Shown here: positions 16,276 to 25,752 of the stretch, piece by piece
Layout of the letters: each line of letters opens with the position of its first letter
How positions within the stretch are numbered: position 1 is the stretch's first letter
Assembly (NCBI GenBank): GCA_964485095.1
Contig: CAZAIB010000019.1
Coordinates: 1 to 64,000 of the forward strand
DNA length: 64,000 bases
Direction: 5' to 3'
Source of the DNA: CAYNWT01 sp964485095
Lineage (GTDB): Bacteria > Planctomycetota > Planctomycetia > Planctomycetales > Planctomycetaceae
The notes under the pieces: generated by a model
The model's input: only the letters and a program-made list of their open reading frames with translations
Database searches by the model: none
Told to the model about the DNA's origin: nothing
Translations under genes and position numbers: made by a program

Positions 16276-17715
16276 TCAGCTCAGAATTCCCTTCACTACG
16301 CGAGATTCCTCGACACCGGTGAGTTTCTGATCCAGCCCGAGAAACGGGAACGTAAGCCGAGTGTGGTCGATACCCAACTGGTGCAGGATCGTGGCATTGA
16401 AGTCCCGAACATGAACGGGATCCTCAACCACGTTGTAGCTGAAGTCATCAGTCGCGCCGTACGTGATGCCGCCTTTGATTCCGCCGCCGGCCATCCACGT
16501 GGTGAAGCAGCGCGGATGATGATCGCGGCCATAGTTACCTTTAGTCAGCTTACCCTGACCAAAAGTCGTCCGACCAAACTCGCCACCGAAAACAACCAGC
16601 GTGTCATCCAACATCCCGCGCTGTTTCAGGTCGCTTAGTAAAGCCATGCATGGCTGATCGACATCGTAAGCCTGGCCTCGCAGTTTCGTCGGCAGGTTAC
16701 TGTGATGGTCCCAGCCACGGTGGAACAACTGCACGAAACGCACATCGCGTTCGACCATCCGTCTGGCCAGTAAACAGTTGCGAGCGAACGAACCGCTTTT
16801 CTGTACCTCCGGGCCATACAAATCCAGAATGTGTTTCGGTTCGCCGGCGAGATCTGTCAGTTCCGGTACCGACGCCTGCATCCGAAACGCCATCTCCTGC
16901 TGCGCGATCGTCGTCTGGATTTCCGGATCGCCCACGTGTTGCAAATGATCCTGATTCAAGTCGCGCACGAGTTCCAACATCTTACGCCGACTGTCGCGTG
17001 TGACACCTTTCGGGTTCGAAAGAAACAACACCGGATCGCCCGATGGTTGGAACGCGACTCCCTGGTGTTTAGACGGCAGAAACCCCGAACCCCACAGACG
17101 ACTGTAAAGCGCCTGCACATTGCCTTTGCCGCCTGTCCAGAATGCGGAACTTAAAACGACAAAGTCCGGCAGGTTGCGGTTCATTCTGCCAAGCCCGTAG
17201 CTCAGCCACGCTCCCATGCTGGCTTTGCCTGGAATCTCAGAACCGGTGCAGAACAATGTCTTGCCGGGGTCGTGGTTAATCGCATCCGTGTGCGTGGACT
17301 TGATCAGGCACAGGTCATCCGCCACCTTCGACAGGTGCGGCAGCAGTTCGCTCATCTGCAAACCACTGGTACCCTGCGGAGCGAACTTGAACATCGTCGG
17401 AGCCACAAGCTGCTGCTTGCCCTTGGTCATCGCGGTCACCCGCTGACCATTGCTCACGCTTTTCGGCAATGGCTTGTTGAACTGCTTGTGCAACTCAGGC
17501 TTATGATCGAACAGATCAATCTGACTTGGCGCCCCCGCCATAAACAGAAAAATGACCCGCTTCGCCTTTGCCGGAAAGTGCTGCCCCGCCGGAACGCCCT
17601 GCCCTGCCTGGGCACGACCATTCAAAGCGCCAAACGCGGCCGCACCCAATCCCATAGCGGACCCGCTAAGAAACTGGCGTCGCGAAAGATGATGTGAATC
17701 AGAGCGTGCATTCAT
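16276..17715 (-). CDS. DUF1501 family protein with Tat signal
   Basis: The 479-aa product begins with a twin-arginine signal (SRRQFLSGSAMG, residues 11-22) followed by a hydrophobic stretch, so it is exported folded. The mature part is a DUF1501 (sulfatase/alkaline-phosphatase-like fold) protein: FLFMAGAPSQIDLFDHKPEL, KSTHTDAINHDPG and the late GGEFGRTTFGQG and DHHPRCFT segments are characteristic. The ATG at 17715 puts the Tat motif at the N-terminus; an upstream in-frame start at 17754 would overlap the previous gene. It starts 16 nt after the upstream PSCyt1/DUF1549/DUF1553 gene, with which it forms the usual planctomycete pair. Substrate is unknown. Confidence 0.92.
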   Translation of the reverse strand: MNARSDSHHLSRRQFLSGSAMGLGAAAFGALNGRAQAGQGVPAGQHFPAKAKRVIFLFMAGAPSQIDLFDHKPELHKQFNKPLPKSVSNGQRVTAMTKGKQQLVAPTMFKFAPQGTSGLQMSELLPHLSKVADDLCLIKSTHTDAINHDPGKTLFCTGSEIPGKASMGAWLSYGLGRMNRNLPDFVVLSSAFWTGGKGNVQALYSRLWGSGFLPSKHQGVAFQPSGDPVLFLSNPKGVTRDSRRKMLELVRDLNQDHLQHVGDPEIQTTIAQQEMAFRMQASVPELTDLAGEPKHILDLYGPEVQKSGSFARNCLLARRMVERDVRFVQLFHRGWDHHSNLPTKLRGQAYDVDQPCMALLSDLKQRGMLDDTLVVFGGEFGRTTFGQGKLTKGNYGRDHHPRCFTTWMAGGGIKGGITYGATDDFSYNVVEDPVHVRDFNATILHQLGIDHTRLTFPFLGLDQKLTGVEESRVVKGILS

Positions 17716-17731
17716 GTCGCGTTCCAGAGAA

Positions 17732-20107
17732 CTATTCACGAGTCTTCGTCGCATCCAGATTCAGCAGCGAATGAACCGTCATTGTCCACGCAGCAAGTTC
17801 GACAGGATCAGTCGTGGTGGAATCAGCCCCTTCAAGCAGCGTCCGCAAAGACGCGGGGTCGTCTCGGTAGAGCGTTTTGAACTCCGCGAGAGCTGCGTTC
17901 AATCGTGCCGTGACTGATGGTGTCGGCTCGCGAGATGTGATTGTTTCGTAGGCGACTGTCAGGCGTTCATCGTCCTCTACGTCACGAGCCAGGAGCTTCG
18001 CAGCCAGATGCCTGGCGGCGGCGAAATATTGTTGCTCATTCATGAGCAACAGCGCCTGCAGCGGCGTGTTGGTGCGTTCTCGCCGAGCGCTACAACTTTC
18101 CCGGGTCGGGGCGTCGAAGATGGTCATCTGCGGAGGTGGCAAACCGCGTTTCCAAAAAGTGTAAATGCTGCGCCGATAGATCTGATCTCCCGCATCCGCC
18201 TTAAATTCTCGCGGGTACGAAAACGGCATGGCCACCAGTTTCCAAAGTCCTGGCGGCTGTGGCGGCTTCACACTTGGGCCTCGCATCGACGGATTCAGCA
18301 AGCCGCTTACCGACAGCAACTGATCGCGAATCATCTCCGCATCCAGTCTAAAACGAGCCCCACGGGCCAGTAATCGGTTCTCGGGATCAAGCCTGTACTG
18401 TTCTGCCGACGCGCGGGAGGTTTGCCGATACGTCTTCGACATCACGATCGCTCGAAACAGCGCCTTAACATCCCAGCCCGATTCCACGAACCGAACCGCC
18501 AACGCGTCAAGAAGTTTTGGGTGACTGGGCGTTTCACCCTGCGCGCCAAAGTCTTCGGAAGTCTTCACGATGCCGACGCCGAACAACTGTTGCCAGAATC
18601 GGTTCACCGTGACCCTGGCAGTCAGCGGGTTGGACTTATCGACCAACCATTCCGCAAGATCCATTCGTGACGGCGTTCCCGTTTTCGTATCGGGCCGTAG
18701 CGGCGGCAGGAATGCTGGTGTATTCCGCTGGACCTGATCGCCCGGCTGATCGTATTCGCCGCGAACAAGAATGTGAGCCGGACGAGGCTCCGATCGTTCT
18801 CTCATCACCAATGCGGCAGGAACACTTAGCAGGTAGGCATCCCGAGCTTGTTGGGTTTGCTTTCGTTTCGCAATGAGTGCTTTGAGTTCCGGGGCCGTGT
18901 TCTTGACGCCGCTTTTTTGCAGCGTCGCAATTTCTTTGGCAAGCTCAGACAGCTGGGTTTCAAAATCAGCCAGTCGCTTAGACTGATCGGTATCCGGCAA
19001 GTTGATATAGGGCTGCTGCAGCCCGCGCTTAAAGTCGGTTCCTCCGCGACCACCAGTTTCCGGGCCGCCGTCAAAGTTATTGAAGAACGCGTAGAGCTGG
19101 TAAAAATCCTTCTGTGAAATCGGATCGTACTTGTGATCGTGACACGCCGCGCATTGCACAGTCAGCCCCAGAAACGCGGTTCCCACCGCTGTCACTCGAT
19201 CGACAACATTTCGATTGAAGCTTTCTTCCGGGAGCGCAGTGCCTCGGTCGATAATCAGATGCAGGCGGTTAAAGCCGGACGCAATCTGCTGCTCTGTCGT
19301 CGGGGCCTCATACAGATCGCCGGCAAGCTGATACCTGGTGAAGTCATCGAAGCCGAGGTTGCGATTGAACGCGTCGATGACCCAATCGCGGTAAGGCGAC
19401 ATGTCGCGGTAGTGGTCATGATGCAGCCCGTTTGTGTCAGCGAATCGAACCAGGTCCAACCAGTACCTGGCAACGTGTTCGCCGTACTGCGGACTTGCCA
19501 ATAGTCGATCAACAAGACGCTCATACGCGTCGTCGGACGGATCGTTCACGAACGTTCGGACCTGCTCAAGCGTCGGCGGCAGGCCGGTGAGATCAAAAGC
19601 TAATCGGCGAATCAACATTCGCTTGTCCGCCGCAGCTGCGGGAGCCACCCCGGCAGTCCCCAACCGGTTCCCAACAACGTGATCAATGAGCTGGCTTAGC
19701 GGCTCTTCCCGTTCGGAACTGGTCGTTCGATGTGGAAGCGGTTCGAACGCCCAGTGCTTTTCGTAGTTGGCTCCACCCCGAACCCAATGCTTCAGCGTTT
19801 GGATTTGAGAAGCCGACAGCGGCTTCTTCGTCTCGGGGGGAGGCATGACCGTATCGGGATCAGTCGATGTGATCCTGTCAACGAGTTCATCCCAATCCAC
19901 CTCGCTGGCAATGTCCAGCCGCAGTTCCGCCTCACGATGTTGCTCATCGGGGCCATGGCAAGCAAAACAGTGATTCGAAAGAATCGGCCGCACCTGCTGG
20001 CCAAACGAAACCTTCTCAGCTTCCGACGATCCATCCTGTGCGACAGCCGCAAGGCCTGAACCAATCGGCCAAAGCAAAACCACCACTGATGCAAGTATGG
20101 ACTTCAT
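17732..20107 (-). CDS. PSCyt1-DUF1549-DUF1553 cytochrome-like protein
   Basis: The 791-aa product has a signal peptide (about 1-24) followed by the planctomycete cytochrome C domain (PSCyt1) with haem motif CFACH (47-51) and the MPPP segment near 95 that supplies the distal Met. DUF1549 follows, with PQYGEHVARYWLDLVRFADT and the second CxxCH motif CAACHDHKYDP near 325. A Lys/Gln-rich coiled coil lies at about 384-426, and C-terminal DUF1553 ends the protein (MDLAEWLVDKSNPLTARVTVN, then ESCSARRERTNTPLQALLLMN). It is first gene of a minus-strand operon with DUF1501. A periplasmic redox role is likely from the haem motifs; the reaction is not known. Confidence 0.92.
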   Translation of the reverse strand: MKSILASVVVLLWPIGSGLAAVAQDGSSEAEKVSFGQQVRPILSNHCFACHGPDEQHREAELRLDIASEVDWDELVDRITSTDPDTVMPPPETKKPLSASQIQTLKHWVRGGANYEKHWAFEPLPHRTTSSEREEPLSQLIDHVVGNRLGTAGVAPAAAADKRMLIRRLAFDLTGLPPTLEQVRTFVNDPSDDAYERLVDRLLASPQYGEHVARYWLDLVRFADTNGLHHDHYRDMSPYRDWVIDAFNRNLGFDDFTRYQLAGDLYEAPTTEQQIASGFNRLHLIIDRGTALPEESFNRNVVDRVTAVGTAFLGLTVQCAACHDHKYDPISQKDFYQLYAFFNNFDGGPETGGRGGTDFKRGLQQPYINLPDTDQSKRLADFETQLSELAKEIATLQKSGVKNTAPELKALIAKRKQTQQARDAYLLSVPAALVMRERSEPRPAHILVRGEYDQPGDQVQRNTPAFLPPLRPDTKTGTPSRMDLAEWLVDKSNPLTARVTVNRFWQQLFGVGIVKTSEDFGAQGETPSHPKLLDALAVRFVESGWDVKALFRAIVMSKTYRQTSRASAEQYRLDPENRLLARGARFRLDAEMIRDQLLSVSGLLNPSMRGPSVKPPQPPGLWKLVAMPFSYPREFKADAGDQIYRRSIYTFWKRGLPPPQMTIFDAPTRESCSARRERTNTPLQALLLMNEQQYFAAARHLAAKLLARDVEDDERLTVAYETITSREPTPSVTARLNAALAEFKTLYRDDPASLRTLLEGADSTTTDPVELAAWTMTVHSLLNLDATKTRE

Positions 20108-20288
20108 TGATGCCTACCGCTTAAAGCAACCTGCTTACCATGATAGCCAACCATACCGTCTATCGGCACACAGCGACGTTCAATTTCACGGCTGGTCCCA
20201 CACGCTCACAACGATGAGAACGAAATCCACGACGCCCAAACTGAGCGGAAATCAGAAGTTGACACAGAAGGGCCACCACTATCGCGGC

Positions 20289-21167
20289 TTAGGTGCCGGC
20301 AACCAGGTGCCGCAGATATTCGCCGTACTCATTCTTGATATTGGCTGCGATCGCATTGACTTCTTCGGCGCTAATCCAGCCCTTGTAGTGGGCAATTTCT
20401 TCGGGGCACGAGATCTTCAATCCCATTCGCTTCTCAATCGCCGCCACGAAGTTGCTGGCATCAATGAGCGATTGATGCGTTCCCGTGTCGAGCCACGCGA
20501 AGCCGCGAGAGAGCACTTCCACCTGCAGGCGATCGCGTTCCATGTAGATGCGATTGACATCGGTAATTTCAAGTTCCCCACGCGCCGACGGCTTCAGGTT
20601 CGCGGCGATATCGACAACGTCGTTGTCATAGAAGTACAGCCCGGGGACCGCAAAGTTAGAACGCGGCGCGGTTGGTTTCTCTTCCAGCGAAATCGCTTTT
20701 CCATCATCGTCGAATTCGACGACTCCATACCGCTCAGGGTCACGAACCATGTACCCAAAGATCGTCGCGCCCGTTTCGCGTTCGGCTGCCTGCCGGAGGA
20801 TACCCTGGAATCCACGTCCGTAGAAAATGTTGTCGCCAAGAACCAGGGCCACATTGTCCGTGCCAATGAAGTTGGCTCCAAGGATAAACGCCTGGGCAAG
20901 CCCCTCTGGCTTTTCCTGAACAACATAGTCGAAGCTCATTCCCCACTTGCTGCCATCACCAAGCAGTCGCTCGAAACCGTCGATGTCGTCAGGCGTGGAG
21001 ATAACCAGAACGTTTCTGATGCCGGCAAGCATCAGCGTAGACAGCGGATAGTAGATCATCGGCTTGTCATAGACCGGCAGCATTTGCTTACTGGTGCCCG
21101 ACGTGAGTGGGTACAGCCGAGTCCCGGAACCACCTGCAAGAATGATGCCCTTGGTAAAGTTGCTCAT
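20289..21167 (-). CDS. rfbA: Glucose-1-phosphate thymidylyltransferase
   Basis: A 292-aa RmlA. It couples dTTP and glucose-1-phosphate to dTDP-glucose, the first step to dTDP-6-deoxyhexoses. The nucleotide loop LAGGSGTRLYP (10-20), the following SKQMLPVYDKPMIYYPLS, the VLGDNIFYG segment near 110 and TDVNRIYM/WLDTGTH near 200-225 are all intact, and the length is normal. It is the last gene of a minus-strand nucleotide-sugar block, 41 bp after rfbB. Confidence 0.97.
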   Translation of the reverse strand: MSNFTKGIILAGGSGTRLYPLTSGTSKQMLPVYDKPMIYYPLSTLMLAGIRNVLVISTPDDIDGFERLLGDGSKWGMSFDYVVQEKPEGLAQAFILGANFIGTDNVALVLGDNIFYGRGFQGILRQAAERETGATIFGYMVRDPERYGVVEFDDDGKAISLEEKPTAPRSNFAVPGLYFYDNDVVDIAANLKPSARGELEITDVNRIYMERDRLQVEVLSRGFAWLDTGTHQSLIDASNFVAAIEKRMGLKISCPEEIAHYKGWISAEEVNAIAANIKNEYGEYLRHLVAGT

Positions 21168-21208
21168 GGAGTTTGGTTCCGCATGTTTGTCTTCAGATTC
21201 ATGACCGA

Positions 21209-22267
21209 CTATTCATCCGTGAGACCAAGACGCTCGCGCCTGTAGTCGCCAGCCAGAACACGATTGACCCAGGTATTGTTGTCGATGTACCAGCGCACGG
21301 TCTCTTCAAGCGCCTCATCAAACCGGCGTTTCGGTTTCCAGCCAAGTTCCTGATCGATTTTTGAAGCGTCAATCGCGTATCGTCGGTCGTGACCTGGTCG
21401 GTCTGTGACATAGGTAATGAGGTCGCGACACTTGTGAGGCAGGTCCGGCAGCAACCGGTTTACTGTGTCACAGATCTGATGAACGATGGCGAGATTGGAC
21501 TGCTCGTTGTGCCCACCAATATTGTAGCACTCGCCAACGCGGCCTTTCGCCAGAACAAGTTCCAGTGCCTCGCAGTGATCTTCCACGTACAGCCAATCGC
21601 GGACGTTTAATCCGTCCCCGTAAACAGGGAGCGGCTTTCCCTCAATCGCGTTGAGGATCATGAGAGGAATCAGCTTCTCAGGAAACTGATACGGTCCATA
21701 GTTGTTGGAACAGTTCGTGATCACGGTTGGCATCCCGTACGTGTGCAACCACGCTCGTACGAAGTGATCAGACGAGGCTTTCGACGCCGAGTACGGCGAA
21801 TTTGGTGCGTATGGTGTCGTCTCAGTGAACAGGCCAGTGTCACCCAGCGAGCCATACACTTCGTCAGTAGACACATGCAGGAACCGAAAATCGGAGTGTC
21901 TGTCTCCGGTTAGCCCGCTCCAGTAGTCTTTGCACGATTGCAGCAGGCGCACCGTGCCGACGACATTGGTTTCCACAAAGGCAAGCGGGCCTTCAATTGA
22001 ACGATCAACGTGCGACTCGGCGGCAAAATTCAGCACCGCATCCGGCTGGTACTCTGCCAACAGCCTCGCGGTCAGTGCTGGGTCACCGATGTCGCCGTGT
22101 TCGAAGATGTAGGTCTTACCATCAGGTGATGGAAGTGAGTCCAGGTTCCCTGCATAGGTTAGTGCATCCAGATTGACGATCCGCGTATCGCCTCGTTCGA
22201 CAACCTTACGAACCAGGCAGCCGCCAATGAACCCAGCGCCCCCAGTCACCAACCATGTCTTCATCAC
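21209..22267 (-). CDS. rfbB: dTDP-glucose 4,6-dehydratase
   Basis: A 352-aa RmlB of the extended short-chain dehydrogenase family, making dTDP-4-keto-6-deoxyglucose. NAD is bound by TGGAGFIGG near the N-terminus. HVSTDEVYG supplies Thr-Asp-Glu of the dehydration site, and YSASKASSDH supplies the YxxxK pair. NNYGPYQFPEKLIP and RDWLYVEDHC are typical sugar-nucleotide contacts. Translation may start at GTG 22267 or the adjacent ATG 22264. It lies between rfbA and the reductase-like gene; rfbC is absent from the window. Confidence 0.97.
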   Translation of the reverse strand: MMKTWLVTGGAGFIGGCLVRKVVERGDTRIVNLDALTYAGNLDSLPSPDGKTYIFEHGDIGDPALTARLLAEYQPDAVLNFAAESHVDRSIEGPLAFVETNVVGTVRLLQSCKDYWSGLTGDRHSDFRFLHVSTDEVYGSLGDTGLFTETTPYAPNSPYSASKASSDHFVRAWLHTYGMPTVITNCSNNYGPYQFPEKLIPLMILNAIEGKPLPVYGDGLNVRDWLYVEDHCEALELVLAKGRVGECYNIGGHNEQSNLAIVHQICDTVNRLLPDLPHKCRDLITYVTDRPGHDRRYAIDASKIDQELGWKPKRRFDEALEETVRWYIDNNTWVNRVLAGDYRRERLGLTDE

Positions 22268-22364
22268 GTCACCAGTACTTTTCGGAACCCAAACAGATTG
22301 GAGGTAGTTCCCGGGCAGGACTCGTGGCCATTGTCCAGGAACCGGGAAGCTGTCTTTGCGTCAA

Positions 22365-23243
22365 CTAGTTGGCGACTTCCGGTTGCCACTGTTCGAGGGA
22401 ACGCTGAATCGCCTCGCGAACAGGAGACAGGGTCAGGCCTGCCGCCAACGCCTTCGAATTGTCCATCACGCAGTTCGAGCGAGGAGTACTCGCAGCGATC
22501 TCCATGAACTCCGCTTCTGATTGAAAGAAGTCAAACTGCTTCTCGGGCATGACACCCGAGTCCTTGATCAGGCCAACGACCTCACGGGTCGTCACACTAC
22601 CCGTGTTTGTCAGGTTGTAGGTTCCAAATGGAACGGCTTTGTCGAAGCACTCAACCGCCGCGTTCACGAACTCATCCAGATGCGAGAGACTGTTTTCCGC
22701 GTCAAGCAAGCGGCCGTACCGCAGCATCTTGCTGAGATAGTTACGAGCACCATCCTGATGGTTGAACGGAATACGAAGCCGCCATATGTAGCATTCCCTG
22801 GCACCTTCAAGAACCTCTTCACCCAGAGCTTTTGTTCCTGAGTAGAAACTGCAGTTGTCGGTCCGGAAGGAGAAGTTTGGTGGGTCCTCTTCGCGAAAGC
22901 CGCGGCCTGACCCGGATCCAGTGTAGATACACCCGGAAGACACGTGTCCCCAGCGAGTACCAGTTGCTTCACAGGCGCGTCGAATGCTGCCAGGCAGCAC
23001 GGCATTGCCAGCAAGACACTCTGCCTTCTGCACCTCACAGGCATCCACGTTGGGTTTGCCTGTATAGCCTGCAGCATTGATAAGAAAGTCGGGCTTGTGC
23101 TGGCGAAGCAGACCTTCCAAGACAAGCGGGTCGCTGTAGTCCACTTCGGATCTGGACAGACTCAGCAGCTCACGACCCTGAGATTCCAGGAGGCACCGAA
23201 TCACGGCCCCGACATACCCGGAACCGCCAAGCAGAACGATCAT
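22365..23243 (-). CDS. NRS/ER-like dTDP/UDP-4-keto-sugar epimerase-reductase
   Basis: A 292-aa Rossmann protein with GGSGYVG at its N-terminus and YSGTK as the YxxxK pair. Several stretches match what I know of eukaryotic and viral NRS/ER (UGER) bifunctional 3,5-epimerase/4-reductases: INAAGYTGKPNVDACE, the SGCIYTGSG..GFREEDPPNFS block, RLRIPF, NYLSKMLRYGRLL, YNLTNTG and APRSNCVMD. Such an enzyme converts the 4-keto-6-deoxyglucose nucleotide to an L-rhamnose nucleotide alone, which would replace both RmlC and RmlD. A plain RmlD-like reductase is the alternative. The start at 23243 is supported by GGGAG 8 nt upstream; an upstream start at 23267 is less likely. Confidence 0.85.
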   Translation of the reverse strand: MIVLLGGSGYVGAVIRCLLESQGRELLSLSRSEVDYSDPLVLEGLLRQHKPDFLINAAGYTGKPNVDACEVQKAECLAGNAVLPGSIRRACEATGTRWGHVSSGCIYTGSGSGRGFREEDPPNFSFRTDNCSFYSGTKALGEEVLEGARECYIWRLRIPFNHQDGARNYLSKMLRYGRLLDAENSLSHLDEFVNAAVECFDKAVPFGTYNLTNTGSVTTREVVGLIKDSGVMPEKQFDFFQSEAEFMEIAASTPRSNCVMDNSKALAAGLTLSPVREAIQRSLEQWQPEVAN

Positions 23244-23314
23244 TCCAATGTCTCCCGAAAGCAACAACTCCTACCGCGGAGGCAGGTATCACCCACCTCA
23301 CACACCATGCAGAG

Positions 23315-25627
23315 TTATCGCTTCCCGTTCGTCCTCTCCGGAACAGCCGTTCCGCGTTTTGGAGCTGACGGCTGACTTGTGCCTTCATCGTAGTAGCCGC
23401 TCTGGTTGGCGTAGTAGCCACCGTAACCCTGGCCGTAGCCACCGTAGCCGTAGCCACCGTAACTGTAGGACCGATAGCCATACGATTCGACGGAATCGAC
23501 ACCGTTAACAACTACACCGAGGATGTTGGCACCAACATTTTGCAACTGATCAACAGCTCTCTTGGCCAAGTCACGTGACCGCTTCGCGAGACGCAGTGTG
23601 ACGATGACACCATCAGCACGAGCAGCGACAGACGCAGGGTCAGTTACTGCGAGAATTGGAGGACTGTCAATCACAACGAAGTCGAAGGCCGCACGCACGT
23701 ATTCAAGCAATTGCTCGAACTCAGGTGACAGCAGCATCTCTGAAGGATTATCGGGCCGAGGACCGCAAGTAAGAATCGTCAGGTTTTCTACTTCCGTGGC
23801 GTGGCAAGCGTCCTCAAGCTGGCAGACACCAGACACCACTGTAGACACACCATTCTTGTTGTTGATGCCGAAGACTTTGTGCACAGTCGGCCGCCGCAAG
23901 TCGGCATCGACCAGCAGCACTCGCTTACCCGAGTTGGCGATCGCAACCGCCAGGTTCCCAGCAAGTGTCGATTTACCATCACCAGCAACCGGACTTGTCA
24001 CCTGAACAATCTTGTTCACTTCGCCGCTGGTACTAAAGTACAAAGCTGTTCGCACACTACGGTACGCTTCAGCAGTTCGGGACTTTGGCCGCAGCACAGT
24101 GATGAGTGCGTTTCCAACTTTAGAGCCGGGACCACCCTTACGTTTCTTGGCTTCACGCATGAACGGAATGTGACTCAGCACAGGAATACCGAGTTCAGCC
24201 ATGAGGTCGTCAGGACTTCTAAAGCTCTTGTCTGCGAGTTCAATCAGGCAAGCCAAACCGAAGCCAGCCAGCAAACCAAGTACGGACCCAATAGTCATTA
24301 TCTTCACGAAGTCAGGACCGACCTGAGAAGCAACGCTCGCTGGTGCAATAATCGCGGCCCTGCGTCCTTCGTACCCCTGAACCAAGTTGACGTCTTTCAG
24401 GCGTTGCCGAAGTTCCGAGTGCATGTCCCTCAGCCGGCTGATCTCTTCCTTGAAGTTATCATTCCTGGCCACATCTGTCTGCAAAGCTTTCGACTTCTCA
24501 GTCTCGGAGGCAATCAGCGCACGAGCCTCTTCCTTCTCCTGACGCAGGGTGGCGAGGTCGAGATTCAGCCGGTTCAGGTAGGCTGACACCACATCGACGG
24601 TCTCTTCGACCACGGGTTCCCCTTCAACAGCAGCCGCAGTGGACTCCTGCCTCAGGAGAAAGGCCCTCATGAATCGTTCCCGGCGTTCAAGATCCAACAC
24701 CTCCGGGTGCCTGGCACCATATTTCTCTTTGGCTTGGTTCAATGCCATTGTGAGCTGGAACAACTCCTGCGTCATAGACAACCCTTGAACCCGACCATTG
24801 GGCTTGGCATTCACCGCACGACTTGCCCGATCAAAGTTGCCACCGCGGGCCCCTACCTCGTTATCAACCAACAACTGCAACGCCGCCTGATTGCCCCCCT
24901 CAGCCCTCGCTGCTTCGATCGTGCGAATCTGAGCATTGATCTTATTCTCTTCCAGAACACTGTCAGTCACTCTTGCACTATATTTGGCCATCCGCTCAGC
25001 GTGAGGATTGATGACCTCCCCTGCTGAAAGCTGGAGTGGTGTTCGCTGGTGAAATTCTTCGTAGGCAGCTTCCTTCGCACGCAGCTCGCTCGTAACACTG
25101 GTGTAGGCATCATTAATGATCGACTTAATCTCGTCGTGCGACTGATTCTTAGAGTCTTCAACGTACTGCTTGTAAGTCGCTGTAATGGCCGCAACCGCAG
25201 ACCGACAGTCAGCAGCACGGGACCCTTCAAAGCTAACCTGAAGCACATCCGTCGCGTCAATTTGATCCACCTTAAGGCCACGCAGCAATGCACCGGCGCC
25301 GGACCGAAACGTGGGCAACTCCTTCAAGTCCCCAGACTCCATCGCGGCCTTCAGAAGTTCTTCGCTACGAATCAGAAGCAGTTCATTAGCCAGGCTTTCC
25401 TTAACGGCAAAACCAGCCGTCTGCATCGGAAGACCGCGCCCCTCTTTGCTGGTCAGCATCAAGCGAGAGACGGACTGATAGACTGGCGGCTGACGAATAA
25501 AGTAAAGGTACGCCAGTCCAGCACCAATAGCCAAACCAATCACCAAGAGCAGTTTTCTGCGTTTTAGAACCTGGCCGAAGTCCAGCCCAGAGGAACTCTC
25601 CGCTGCCATCTGATCAGTTGCCATCAT
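23315..25627 (-). CDS. Wzc-type polysaccharide co-polymerase / tyrosine autokinase
   Basis: The 770-aa inner-membrane protein controls polysaccharide chain length and export. A first membrane helix (about 26-44) starts the Wzz domain, which has a periplasmic coiled coil (about 130-400). The second helix (about 440-462) leads to the cytoplasmic BY-kinase. Walker A SPVAGDGKST is near 547, Walker A' LLVDADLRRP near 580, and Walker B FVVIDSPP near 658. The C-terminus has about 11 tyrosines in a Gly/Tyr/Ser-rich tail (YGYRSYSYGGYGYGG and onward), the expected autophosphorylation cluster. It ends 71 bp before the NRS/ER-like gene and is separated from the PEP-CTERM gene by a stem-loop. No Wza-type outer membrane channel is in the window. 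Confidence 0.93.
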   Translation of the reverse strand: MMATDQMAAESSSGLDFGQVLKRRKLLLVIGLAIGAGLAYLYFIRQPPVYQSVSRLMLTSKEGRGLPMQTAGFAVKESLANELLLIRSEELLKAAMESGDLKELPTFRSGAGALLRGLKVDQIDATDVLQVSFEGSRAADCRSAVAAITATYKQYVEDSKNQSHDEIKSIINDAYTSVTSELRAKEAAYEEFHQRTPLQLSAGEVINPHAERMAKYSARVTDSVLEENKINAQIRTIEAARAEGGNQAALQLLVDNEVGARGGNFDRASRAVNAKPNGRVQGLSMTQELFQLTMALNQAKEKYGARHPEVLDLERRERFMRAFLLRQESTAAAVEGEPVVEETVDVVSAYLNRLNLDLATLRQEKEEARALIASETEKSKALQTDVARNDNFKEEISRLRDMHSELRQRLKDVNLVQGYEGRRAAIIAPASVASQVGPDFVKIMTIGSVLGLLAGFGLACLIELADKSFRSPDDLMAELGIPVLSHIPFMREAKKRKGGPGSKVGNALITVLRPKSRTAEAYRSVRTALYFSTSGEVNKIVQVTSPVAGDGKSTLAGNLAVAIANSGKRVLLVDADLRRPTVHKVFGINNKNGVSTVVSGVCQLEDACHATEVENLTILTCGPRPDNPSEMLLSPEFEQLLEYVRAAFDFVVIDSPPILAVTDPASVAARADGVIVTLRLAKRSRDLAKRAVDQLQNVGANILGVVVNGVDSVESYGYRSYSYGGYGYGGYGQGYGGYYANQSGYYDEGTSQPSAPKRGTAVPERTNGKR

Positions 25628-25665
25628 GCTGTCACTTAACCCCTAGTGGTAGTGAGTGTACGCGA

Positions 25666-25696
25666 CAAAGCCGCCCCGATTAACAGGACGGCTTTG
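25666..25696 (-). terminator. Terminator-like hairpin after PEP-CTERM gene
   Basis: CAAAGCCG (25666-25673) and CGGCTTTG (25689-25696) form a perfect 8-bp stem with a 15-nt loop. It lies between the PEP-CTERM stop and the Wzc start on the minus strand. No long T run follows, so it may be a weak terminator or attenuator between the exosortase module and the export genes. Confidence 0.5.
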
Positions 25697-25752
25697 CGTT
25701 TAATTCCTATCGTCACAGAGAGAGTATCACCTCTCCCCATTACAGAATTTAA

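Noticed and set aside
20097..21245. 382-codon open frame on the + strand
   Set aside because: It lies antisense to rfbA; its composition follows the codon bias of the complementary gene and it has no recognisable domain.
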